Shown here: positions 1 through 10,161 of the stretch, piece by piece
How positions within the stretch are numbered: the first letter of the stretch is position 1
Layout of the letters: the number at the start of each line of letters is the position of its first letter
DNA from: Trichobilharzia regenti
Taxonomy: Eukaryota; Platyhelminthes; Trematoda; Strigeidida; Schistosomatidae
Length of the DNA stretch: 64,000 nucleotides
Assembly: GCA_944472135.2 (NCBI GenBank)
Contig: CALYDD020000340.1
Coordinates: forward strand, 62,001 to 126,000
Direction of reading: 5' to 3'
Translations under genes and position numbers: made by a program
The notes under the pieces: model-generated
The model's input: only the letters and a program-made list of their open reading frames with translations
What the model was told of the DNA's origin: nothing
The model's database searches: none

Positions 1-2
1 TA

Positions 3-155
3 ACTGTTACTAACGTCATTCAACAGCTATATGAAAATGGTACATTTCAAGTGAATCATAGGGAAAAGCTGTGCGATGCCATCGAAATGAAGAGGGAAGT
101 TCAGGATACTTATTATCGCTGGATGGCAGAAGACGGAAACAATTTGGCTTCATAA
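3..155 (+). CDS. Possible terminal exon of an unknown gene entering from the left
   Basis: An open frame runs from the window edge and ends at TAA 153-155, giving 50 residues with a charged, protein-like composition (the run REKLCDAIEMKREVQDTYYR is rich in Glu, Lys and Arg). It has no start codon in the window and is followed directly by stops, as a last exon would be. I recognise no family. It could be a chance open stretch, since it is short and the upstream splice site lies outside the window. Confidence 0.3.
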   Translation, partial: TVTNVIQQLYENGTFQVNHREKLCDAIEMKREVQDTYYRWMAEDGNNLAS

Positions 156-929
156 TAAGATCCTTGAAGATCTGAAGTTCATTGATGATTTATGCATGAT
201 GTCGCATACATTCAATGTTATACAAGAAAAATCAAAAATACGGAAAAAGAATCATTGTAGGTAGGACTACAAATAAGCTTACTCCAACTGGTCTGGATCA
301 ACAAAACAAATTTGAATGGGTTCACCTCTTTTACTTTTTTGGGCAGCATCGTTTGAACTTGAGTTCTCATGTCTGAGAATCTCAGAGGTAGAATGATGAA
401 AGGTTGACAGATATTCTTTACTCTGAAATCAGTTTCAGAGTCTTCTTCAGTTAAGGGAAGGAACACTGTTCAACATTTCAACACTGATGTCAGACCGGTC
501 ACTGATTCTGAATAGTCCAGAGACTTGGTGAACATGTAACAAAGGCACTGTGAACAGATAGCTGCAGGCTTTCATCAACAGTCTGCCATTGACGGCTAGA
601 TACTGAAGATCAAATGGCTGGCTAGAATGGATAATAAGGAAGAAACTTTGTCACTAGATCAACCAAGAACCTGTTGTCCGTAAAATACACAAACAAAAAC
701 TGTGATGGACTGCAGAAGACAGTTGAGTGACTTCGCGCGCCAAAAAAATCATCGACTGAATATGGTCTGAACGAATATTTTTGTGAAGAAGGTGAGCGCT
801 TATGTGTATCTATGAAGCCAACTGTAGACGACTGCAGATCACGAGGATGAAATACAGATGTACTGCAGAAGCCCACTGTTCCAGTCGGAATCCAAGGGAA
901 TAAAAATATACAACATTTGTAACCAACAG

Positions 930-969
<40 letters not shown>

Positions 970-1718
970 TGTCATGATTACACAGTCTGAATTTATTCCG
1001 TACCACAGTTGATCTTATTTTAGCGTGGAAATTCCTCTAATTTTCTTTAGCTAAGGTTAATGTAAATATGAATGCAGTGATTAATCTTCTAATTCCCACT
1101 GTTTGCATTATACCTTTCCCTCTGGTAGGTGTTATATCTCGCTGGACAAGGTTTAAAGCGTTGTGGCAATGCAACAACGAAGACCCTTCTGCCAGCTTGG
1201 TTGGCCCTTATTACTTGAGCGTGTGTTGCACTGTTATTTATATCCATATCATTTATGTTTATGGAGGGCAAAGTTGAACAAGAGAACTTTTAATACTTCA
1301 ACGTGTTCCTGTTTGGCAATTTAAATGTCGTTTTTGTGCATAAATCATCCAACTGTTTGTTCCTATACTTGGTTTTGTTTTCAAGATGAATCCTATTTAA
1401 AAAATATATTTTGCATTCATAAATGTTATCCTGTATTATACCAAGTGAGTGGTTTTCTGTAATGTGTTAGGTAGACAAACATCATCTGCTACCCGTCGTA
1501 TAATGAGTAGGTGTCACCTTCAACTGAGGAAATTAGCACGAAATTCAATATTTAATTTCCGTGTTTTCTTAGCATCATCAAATAAGCATAAATAAATGAT
1601 ACGGCAGTCTATACAGATTACATGTTTCAAATAATGTGCTGGTCGGTCGGAATCCCTTAAGTGTATTCACGCGCTAAGAAATGGCTCATCTCACAACTCT
1701 AAAGAAACGAATACTCAC
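156..1718. other. No gene recognised; one TA microsatellite
   Basis: Both strands hold only short open frames with no recognisable domain or splice context. The only clear structure is a (TA)n run at about 934-966, which creates an artificial Ile-Tyr repeat in one minus-strand frame. Confidence 0.6.
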
Positions 1719-1789
1719 CTGAAAATATGAGCGGACATCACCTAGGGCTGAATTCAGAGCTGTCCATCCCAGCGCTTGAAACATTTTGA
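1719..1789 (-). CDS. Possible internal coding exon (71 nt)
   Basis: On the minus strand a strong donor CAG|GTGAGT sits at plus 1718/1719 and an acceptor ending TTACAG lies at 1790-1795. Between them one frame is open and reads MFQALGWTALNSALGDVRSY followed by FQ; the GWTAL motif is reminiscent of ankyrin-type repeats. The acceptor has a weak pyrimidine tract and no partner exons were found. It may be a single exon of a large-intron gene or a coincidence. Confidence 0.3.
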
Positions 1790-2363
1790 CTGTAACTGGT
1801 ACATAAGTTCATCATCTAGAGTAGTCAGTGTGCCGTGTCTAGTATTTAACGTCGATAAAATTTCTGCTGATCACTTGAACGTGGTATCCGCCAAGCCAAG
1901 CGTGATACCTATTGAAACGACGTTAAGTAAATGGAGAGAATTGTTTATCACCACTGAACTACTTGCGTCTCTAACTGACTATTCCATGGTAATAATTATT
2001 TTATTTTGGCAAATAAGTAGGAATAATCCGAGTTCACAAAGATAAATAAACAAGTTCTGATCGAAAAACTGAAAATGTGGTCTAAAGACTGAGTTCCCGA
2101 CAGAAACACTCTTATTTATCACTGTCAGTCTCCGGAGTCCAGATAAGTGCAGCTTAAACAAAATGTGATAAGTCATTATTTGTCTTTACACTTTACAAAC
2201 TTTGGCCTGTAGTTTGCCAAGATTTGAATAATAGCATGGAGGAGTCTACATCATTATTCAAAAAAGATATTCTGAAACTAATGAAAATAAAGAAGCAACA
2301 CACATAATAAAAATTTTACTTACCACAAATCTGTATGTTGCATTATAATTATCATTTCATCAG

Positions 2364-2647
2364 AAATTGTCAAACCTACCAGGACAATGATAGCCAGCTA
2401 TGTCATTCCTTCAACCGTAGCCGGTGGTATGATGCTACTCTTCTTTCTCCTCCTCACCACTTTATATTCAATGATGAGTGCCGTCACAACAAAAGCTAAA
2501 GCCAGAAACCATGCTAATATAGTTCGAAAATGCAAGGATCTATTCAGAGCAGGCGACCAGAAAGACTCTAATAAAATCTACAGTGTACAAAGAATAAATA
2601 TGATAACAGAATTATCGCGATGTCTCCTCAGGAGATTCACGTACTAA
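2364..2647 (+). CDS. Possible exon encoding a transmembrane segment and basic tail
   Basis: After a candidate acceptor (TTTCATCAG, ending 2363), one frame reads through to TAA at 2645-2647. It predicts a hydrophobic helix of about 24 residues (VIPSTVAGGMMLLFFLLLTT plus LYSMM) followed by a basic tail (KAKARNHANIVRKCK), typical of a single-pass membrane protein end. There is no upstream partner exon that I can see, and no good donor before the stop, so it would have to be a terminal exon. Family unknown; the hydrophobic run could be chance in AT-rich DNA. Confidence 0.3.
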
Positions 2648-3739
2648 CCCTGTAAGATGCGAAGCCATGGAGGGATGCGATGCTCTTTTCACTTGCTCCT
2701 TATGCATAACCACAAGCGACAAATTATCTTGGCGGGATTCGGAAAAAATGTTTGAAAACCGGAAGCTTGAATTCGAATATATCAGATGACACATTACTCT
2801 TGGAAAATGCGTGGTTCATCTTTGGGACTGCTACCAATGTCAGACCAATACCAAGTGTCGTGGATGCATTATTACCTGGAAATACTCCTTAATCTTTTCT
2901 TTAAGGATAAAGGCTGCCACGAAAATTCTACTGTATACTGCCGAAGGATATAATGAAACTGGTGTATCAGAAAATCATCACGATGATGTTTTATACTTTT
3001 GAATGCTCGTTACAAATAATGTCGGTTTCAAATCACACATAATAATGTCACGGTAACAAAAGCTGACAGATAAACTTGCATGATTATTATGTAACTGTTG
3101 TCTGAAACAATATCACACGAACACACACACATAGACCAAAATATAACGTTTCTCAAGTGGTCTTCTAATTAGTTGTACTGTGAGAAAACCATAACATTGC
3201 AGACATGCATGTTTGCTGAGCATATTATAGTAGTCATGTCATCCAAACCACTACACATGTAGAAATAATGTACTTGATGTTAGTCTTTGTAACACTTTCA
3301 ATAATCATCTAATCTGCCTTATTTTCGAAGACTAATTCCTTCAGAATTAAGTAGAAATTTTTAATTCTATGAATAAGCATTTTAGCTTTTATCTCAGACC
3401 TTGGAATTTTCGTCCATTTTCGCTTTTTAAGTTATCTAGGACTCGGTATGATCATCAAAACAAATACTTAAATTGTTTTAAAGCAGATTCCTAAATACGA
3501 GTATAGATAATTTCAGAATAACAATTCGATTAATTTATTTGACAGCTTAAAAATCGTATGGATGTTGAATTCACAGAAAAAAATCTTTATTTCATAGGTG
3601 ATTAGCAACTTTAATCTGAAACCTCCGTCAATTCTTCCGATGTTCCCGATTTGACAGTTTGACAGGTGTTTTGAGTGTTTCGTTCTAAGTATAAGATAGT
3701 TGAAGGGAATTTTCAGGAAGCTTTGGACCTAAGTTTAAT
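2648..3739. other. No gene recognised
   Basis: AT-rich DNA with short frames only. No RNA gene, domain or repeat family recognised on either strand. Confidence 0.55.
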
Positions 3740-3900
3740 TCTTGTTGACAGTCGTCAGCAAGGCGTACCCGCAGTCGTGAAGAAACTCATGTCAATTCTG
3801 AGATTCAAACCAGCGTCCTGGGCATTTTTGCTGAGCTAGTCGGGCTCGTAAGTTATCTCCTGTAGGACTATATTGGTTATTTTTGACTAAACATTAGTCA
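3740..3900 (-). repeat. Eroded tRNA-derived SINE relic
   Basis: On the minus strand there is a tRNA-like stretch with an A-box-like segment (GACTAGCTCAGC) and a B-box-like segment (GGTTTGAATCTC), followed by GGTACGCC..GCTGACGACTG. The order, tRNA-like head then a CTGACGA motif, resembles the hammerhead-bearing SINEs elsewhere in the window, but the rest of the ribozyme is not convincing. Confidence 0.35.
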
Positions 3901-4500
3901 ATAACTAGTGCAATGCATCCAGGCCTGTCTTTGAATAGTTGTTATAAACTGAAATGAAATGTTCTATGTGGAAAACTACATTGACTCACATTTCAATGCA
4001 AGTAACCAACTTCTGGAAAAAGTCTTGAGGAGTGTGAATTTTAAAATCTATTTCTGTGTCACCAGATGTGGTCTTTTATATGGTAGACGTAACAAAGAAT
4101 CTAACCCTTTTCTTTTTCATTGCTTCCAACGAACCGTATCCAAACATGACAGGACTCCACGAATAAAGCATTAAATGGAATATGAATGTCAGCTGCCTTT
4201 GGCTAAATATACTTCACTCAAGTTAGCCTGGTAATGCGAGAATAACGCACTTCAAAACAACGCTTTTTTACACTAATTAACGCCTGCAGTTTGCTTCGGT
4301 AATCAGAATTATCCATGATAACTGCTAATGAACATTAGTATGGATCATTAACACTAAAACGGACCTCCTTTCCACTTACCATGAAACCTTTGACATTCAC
4401 GCAAAATCTTGATATTGGATTGACCATTACAGAGATAAATGTCAGCAGTGAGTCATTTAGTTCGTATTATTATGTTTGTTAACCGCTGATTCACTCGAGT
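3901..4500. other. No gene recognised
   Basis: No open frame with recognisable protein similarity; the longest (71 residues at 3959-4174) has no domain or signal and no splice context. Confidence 0.5.
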
Positions 4501-4639
4501 ACCATGTTTATTGGAATTCTCTAATAGTTTCTGCATTTTTTTATGTTTTTAAAATTTCGGCGTTTTCCCAATCAAAATGGTGTCCACAATTATCTCTATG
4601 CACTTATATGAAAGATTATGCCTATTAACCTTTTACAGG

Positions 4640-5030
4640 TAATTTGTGATCCTGGATTCTGATTCGAAGGGGACGCCCACTTTGGCCAATGTAATGTCTG
4701 TTAAACTTCATAAAATTTATTTTGTAATTGATAATAATTTATTTTCATTCTCTGTTGGATCTTTCGGTTTACAAACACGGTTAAAAAGAGTTCAAACACA
4801 CTGTTGAAGAGAATGGAAGAAAAATACCTACTAACCGTCTTCTTTAAGAATGAATACCCTCAAAATTTCACCTAAACCTGTTTAAAACCAAAACTTCGAC
4901 ACTACAAGAAACGATCACCAAAGAATACAAGAAAATTCTTCCATATATAAAACAATATCTCTGAAATAACATCTAGAATATTAGGACCGTAGATACAGCA
5001 CACAAGCCATCCCAATCATTTCATTAAATA
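4640..5030. mobile_element. Fragments of a Penelope-like element in two orientations
   Basis: On the minus strand, about 4640-4745 matches the GIY-YIG start of the PLE at 9680-9750 (same CATTACATTGGCC..GTGGGCGTCCC string). On the plus strand, about 4775-5020 matches the same element's thumb region (compare AGAGTTCAAACACA..GAATGGAAGAAAAATAC at 9367-9418). Stops and shifts interrupt both. The opposite orientation of the two pieces suggests rearrangement, or the complex inverted termini PLEs often have. Confidence 0.7.
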
Positions 5031-5399
5031 TTTTGTACTCCTTGAACGAGATTTCCACGTGTTTTGTAGTTACTTTCAAAGTTCATTCGTGGGTAAGGCT
5101 TGTGTTTAGATTTGATCAAGTGTTGCAGAACAGAGTTTTGGAAGGCGAGGATCTTCCTACCTTTTATCTGAAACCATGTGAACAAGTCTTCGTAGATACG
5201 TTTGGATAGCAACCACTAAAGAGGTACAAATCAAATTCCTCAAACCGCCAAAGCAATATCGATTCACTTGTTCAATGCTGAGCTGGTCATAACAAAGACG
5301 TTTGTTCAGTCAATAAATCTTTAATGAACCTGATCTACCCCACATCAAGTAAGAAGATTTTGTTTATCGGTTTTTAATTGTATTATTTTCTATCCCCTC

Positions 5400-7250
5400 A
5401 CAACGTATTAACTCTCTCCCAACTTATTGTATTTGCTAATGCGAGCATATAGTTTTCTAAATAGACTTCTGGTTTCGCCTGATGAGATACAAGGGGAGAG
5501 TTGTGAATGAAGAGGGGGTTGTGAGTAAGATAAATGGATTAAGCACATTTTTCACATGAGTCCAAGTGCCTGTCAACTAGAATATTAACAAGCTGGTTAA
5601 GTGGCACGTTGCTTACCCTACTAACAATCTTTAACATCCTGTGTAATAAGGTATAATCTTTCTTCAGTAGCCCAGGTAAAACTAAGGGGAGAAAAAGAGA
5701 ATAATAGGCAGAATACGGGAGTTAACGAATTGAAGGAGTAAGGGTTGGGTTATGCCAGAATGTCTTAACTTCTTGATGTAGAAGGTAAGACGGAATATTT
5801 TCTTCGAAATCGTCAAGATATGAGACGACCAGGAAAGATCGGAAGATAGAGTGACGCCTAGGTATTTAACATCCGACTTGGTTTCAATTTCAATGCAATC
5901 TATGTTGCACACCTCGTGAGTGCTAACCAGTTTGTTTAGGTCAGATTTGTGACTAAAGGTGAAATTAACTGTTTGGCATTTGGAGGGGTTTAGGGTGAGA
6001 CCGTTTTCCTTGGACCATTGGCTGATTTCTGATAAGAAACCATTCAGTTTAGAGCAGTCACTTTGAAATTTGGCAGGTAAAGATACAGTTAGGTCATCAT
6101 CATATTTGACAAAGTTAATGTCATTTGAAGATGGTAGGTCATGTAGGAAGAATGAAAAGAGAAGTGGGGAGAGTACAGCACCTTGGGGGACACCAGCTTC
6201 AGTGAGCACAGCAGAGGAGGATTCGCCTTTGTATACAGTGTACTGCATTCTGTTTGAAAAGTAGGAATGCAACCAGTTAGTGACCCAGGACTCGGTTTGT
6301 GTCATGGAGAGCTTATTTAGCAAGAGACATCTAGGTACAGAGTCGAAAGCAGAAGTGAAGTCAAGAAACGTGCAGCGGACATATTTTGCACCTTTATCTA
6401 ATGATGAGACGATACTGTTGTGTAAGACGGCTGCAGCGTCTAAAGTACTCCTACCCTGTCTGTAGGCAAATTGTTTGGGGTCTTCGAAGCTTTTAAGGGA
6501 GGGTTCGAGTTTAAGAAGTACTCGTTTTTCCATGAGCTTTAGAAACGGGGAAGGGATGGCAACGGGTCTGAACTTTACGTTCTTGCTATTTCCAGGTTTA
6601 GGGACAGGGACTATTTTAATGTCTTTCCATGGAACAGGTACAACGTGCAAGGATACAGAAGAGCTTTAGCGTTCTAAGACATTTTAGAACATCGAGAGTA
6701 TTAAAGTCATGAAAGTTATCAGCTACATGATTATTAACGTTAGAAGTAGTTATAGTGCAAGGAGTGCGTATAAAAGACTGATTAAGAGCATTAACATCAT
6801 AAGAGGGGAAAAACATTTCATCGCTTACTATTGCCAGTAATTTCATTGAAACGTTTCCACATGCTGATTTGCATGATGAGTGTATGATTATACACAGTAA
6901 TAAGATTTTTGATTTCAGATTTGATTTGGGCATTAATCTTCTTAAGTCCTAACTTATCTTTGAGTTTACAAAATGTTTCCTTTTCCCGCGTGGTTGTTTC
7001 AGACGAGGAGAGGATAAGCGGTCGAAGCGTTTGAATAGTGTTTGTTTGGGACAGAATATATCGAGGAAGAACTTAAGATAATCCGTTATATTGGCGATTG
7101 TGTCGACGATTTGTCTAACAGTAAGAGCTATTTCGAGTGCAAAAATGTCATTCTGAGTATGAACTGACTCCAGGAAGACTTGAAGTACTATTCTTGTGGA
7201 CTGAGCTTTATTCCCACCTCGCTTTGAATATCCTCCAGGAGTAGAAACTA
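5400..7250 (-). mobile_element. 5'-truncated CR1/Jockey-type non-LTR retrotransposon, copy A
   Basis: Minus-strand reverse transcriptase, longest open piece 5682-6650 (322 residues) with upstream pieces at 6616-6933 and into about 7250. Visible motifs: RPVAIPSPFLKLMEK, FLDFTSAFDSVPR (RT motif A), GVPQGAVLSPLLFSFFLHDL (motif B) and FVKYDDD (motif C). Family members normally read F/YADD; here the second residue is Asp. Compared with copy B it lacks about 40 codons including the GPDGIP motif, so it is a dead copy. The CR1/Jockey placement is from motif style; an RT phylogeny would settle it. Confidence 0.85.
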
Positions 7251-7536
7251 GCTTTCGCAGTTGAACTTACAGTGCTTGTTCTGTATTCAGAAACATGCAT
7301 TGCTTGAATAGTTGACCTATAGCATTGTTGAGGTGAATCTGAGTTTGAAATCACTAATGTTTAATAGAACCACTGTATAATAGAAAAGATTTGTAACACA
7401 AGAGGATGATTTGCAATTAATAGTGTTCTCTGAGCTGGTTGGTTTAGTTGCGGAGCTTTTGCCGTCTTTCTGGACGGCATCTTCAGCGCAGTATTTAGCA
7501 GGAGACGGAATTGTATCATCATTCATGGAGATTTTT

Positions 7537-8526
7537 AAATCATTTTATTTTATGCTAAATACTGCGCTGAAGATGCCGTCCAGAAAGACGACCAAAGCTC
7601 CGCAACTAAACCAACCAGCTGAGAAAACACTAACAATTGCAAATCGTTCACCTGCGTTGCAAATCTTTTCTATTATTTCAAAATCTTACGAGCGTGATAC
7701 GCTTCTTTTTTGTCGAAAATGGGAAGACTTTGCTAAACGGCAAGTTTCTACGGAAGAACAACTATTCTTTCTTCATGAATGTCTCCGCCAGCAGATCCTA
7801 CCAGCTTCTGTCAAATATAAACCACCAATTAACTGCCCTCTAGGCTGGAAGCTAGCCAAACAACATGGAAAACAAATGGCGAAATTAATGATCACGGATG
7901 CGCACAATAGGATTAAAAAATGTCAACACATGACTAGATTTCAGAAAGAGAAGCTTGAACAGACTCTTACCCCAGAACATCTGTCAACATTGAATACTGT
8001 CATCAAATTGATAAGCGAACGGCACAAGGAGCGAAGACGAGTTGTCCTCAAAGGAAAACTAGCTAAGATATCCAAACAACCATCTGAAGAAACTCTAAAT
8101 GATTGCGTAGTGAATCTATCGAAACAACCATTATCGAAAGCCGAAGAACAACTTCTTCAGAAAGGACTCAACTACAATACTGGTAAAACCTCAGTAACAG
8201 ATTTTTGTGCTTCATTAGAATTATCATTCAAATTATCGAAATTGAATGAGGAAGTACAACGAGAAATACGTCAACGTATCATACCTATACTCAAACAAAA
8301 AAGACATAATTCCCAACTTAGCACTGAAGAGAAAAATGCATTGAAGAAACTGAAGAATAGAAAAGATATAGTTATTCTACCGGCTGATAAAGGAGGAACA
8401 ACAGTAATCCTGGACACAGAAGACTACATAAAGAAAGCAGAGGGTTTACTCAAAGATAATAATGTATGTCAACAGTTGACAAAAAACCGTATACAAACAT
8501 TCGATAAGAAAATCAGAACAACGTAA
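7537..8526 (+). pseudogene. PLE reverse transcriptase, N-terminal part
   Basis: Continuous frame (it is open from 7411, but the first part lies in the inverted repeat) ending at TAA 8524-8526. PLE hallmarks are NLSKQPLSKAEEQLLQKGLN near the middle and DIVILPADKGGTTVIL near the end, the finger-domain motif of PLE RTs. It is basic and Lys-rich, as usual. The stop separates it from the RT palm that continues downstream in the same element, so no full-length polymerase can be made. Confidence 0.85.
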
Positions 8527-9038
8527 AATAAACTAACGAAATCAGGACAAATTACAGAACAAGATCAATGGCAAATGAGATCTAACTGACCTATTTTACG
8601 TCGATTCTATGGTAGACCGAAACTACAAAAACCAAACATCCCCTTACGACCAATCGTCTCGCTTCCAGGAACACCAACATATAATCTATCTAAAGAACCC
8701 TTCAGGAAGTTAAATTACCTAACAGAATCATGCGACCATTCCATCAATTCGTCAATCCAATTTTTAGAGAAAATCAAAAACATTCAGGTAGAAGACAATA
8801 AAATAATGGTATCCTTTGATGTCACAGCATTATATACTTCAATTAGTCCAAAACTAGCAGCAGAAACTATGCAACAATTACTCTATAGTGATGAAAACAT
8901 AAAAACGCAATGTTCAACTTGGATAGAACTCATAAAATTATGCCTATAACATACTTTCAATGCAATACTCAAATATATGAGCAAATAAAGGGAGCACCAA
9001 TGGGATAGCCCATATCAGGATTAATAGCTGAAGCCGTT
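8527..9038 (+). pseudogene. PLE reverse transcriptase palm, interrupted by stops
   Basis: Frames through here encode FYGRPKLQKPNIPLRPIVS and MVSFDVTALYTSI (RT motif A), followed by a GAPMG*P motif B in which a TAG replaces the expected Ser codon (near 9006-9008). At least three stops break the segment, so it is decayed rather than alternatively framed. Confidence 0.8.
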
Positions 9039-9548
9039 ATGCAAAGATTAGAATTAATAGCTCTACCTATAATAAAACCGAAAATCTGGGTACGCTACGT
9101 TGATGATACATTTGTAATAATTAAGAAAAATGATTTAGAATATACCCATAAATTAATAAACAATATATTTGAAGACATCAAATTCACAAGAGAAGAAGAA
9201 TTAGATAACAAAATCCCATTTTTAGATGTCTTAATCAGGAGAACCAACACAGGAAATTTAGAAACACAAGTATATAGAAAATCAACGCACACAGATCAAA
9301 TACTCAACTATTCTAGCAATAATCCAATTACTCACAAAAGAAACTGTGTGCAGACATTGTTTAGAAGAGTTCAAACACATTGTAGCACACCAGAGTTGAA
9401 AAGAATGGAAGAAAAATACTTAGGAACGGTCTTCAAGAAGAATGGTTATCCAAAAAATTTCATCAAAAAGTGTTTAAATTCGAATCAAAGCACAATCACC
9501 AAAGACCAAAAAGAAATTCATCCTACCATACATCAGAAATATCTCTGA
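9039..9548 (+). pseudogene. PLE reverse transcriptase catalytic motif and thumb
   Basis: 169-residue open piece with the RT motif C RYVDDTFVII (about residues 19-28), then IPFLDVLIRR and VYRKSTHTDQILNYSSNNP, the conserved PLE block, and the C-terminal MEEKYLGTVFKKNGYPKNFI. Both catalytic Asp residues are intact. The open frame begins at an internal Met; the true protein continued from upstream. Confidence 0.85.
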
Positions 9549-9639
9549 AATAACGGCTAGAATAGTGAAACCGTTTGATTTAGATGTAGCACACAAACCA
9601 GCCGAATCGCTTAATTCGATCTTATGCAAACCAAAAGAT

Positions 9640-9965
9640 CCGACAGAAAAAGGAGATAAAATAACACCTTTTACAAAATAAATTGTATGAACTGTAACAA
9701 ACATTACATTGGCCACAGTGGGCGTCCCTTTCGAATAGGAATCCAAAAGCACAAGTGAAAAGACATGATATAAATTCTTTAGTATCAATGCATACAGATA
9801 ATTATGGACATCAATTTGATTAGGATAATCTTAAACAGAGGAAACACCAAATGTGCCAGTGAATTCCTAGAAGCCTGGTACTCAAACGAAAATGCCATTA
9901 ATATACACGTTAATATAGATGAAATATATCAACTAATAAAAAGCAAATCAGGTGACCAGAAAGTT
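9640..9965 (+). pseudogene. PLE GIY-YIG endonuclease remnant
   Basis: One frame reads CMNCNKHYIGHSGRPFRIGI, the GIY-YIG signature of PLE endonucleases with the Cys pair in front and the Arg after the YIG half. A stop follows within about 12 codons, and downstream pieces (EFLEAWYSNENAINIHVNID) are in broken frames. Confidence 0.8.
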
Positions 9966-10161
9966 TAAAATCCCACTCAATAGAAAACGGTCAATACATA
10001 TGTGAAGATGGTTGGTCACCAGGAGACGTAATTGTATCATCATTCATGGAGATTTTTAAATCATTTTATTTTATGCTAAATACTGCGCTGAAGATGCCGT
10101 CCAGAAAGACGGCAAAAGCTCCGCAACTAAACCAACCAGCTGAGAGAACACCATTAATTGC

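Larger units (their letters stand above)
7410..10161 (+). mobile_element. Nearly complete, inactivated Penelope-like element with terminal repeats
   Basis: Layout on the plus strand: an inverted partial terminal repeat (7410-7500), a pseudo-LTR (about 7499-7640), RT N-terminal region, RT core, GIY-YIG endonuclease remnant, and a second direct copy of the pseudo-LTR (about 10018-10161). Direct and inverted terminal repeats of this kind are characteristic of PLEs. The two direct copies are closely similar but not identical, so the element is old. It abuts CR1-type copy A on its left. No clear target-site duplication was seen. Confidence 0.85.
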
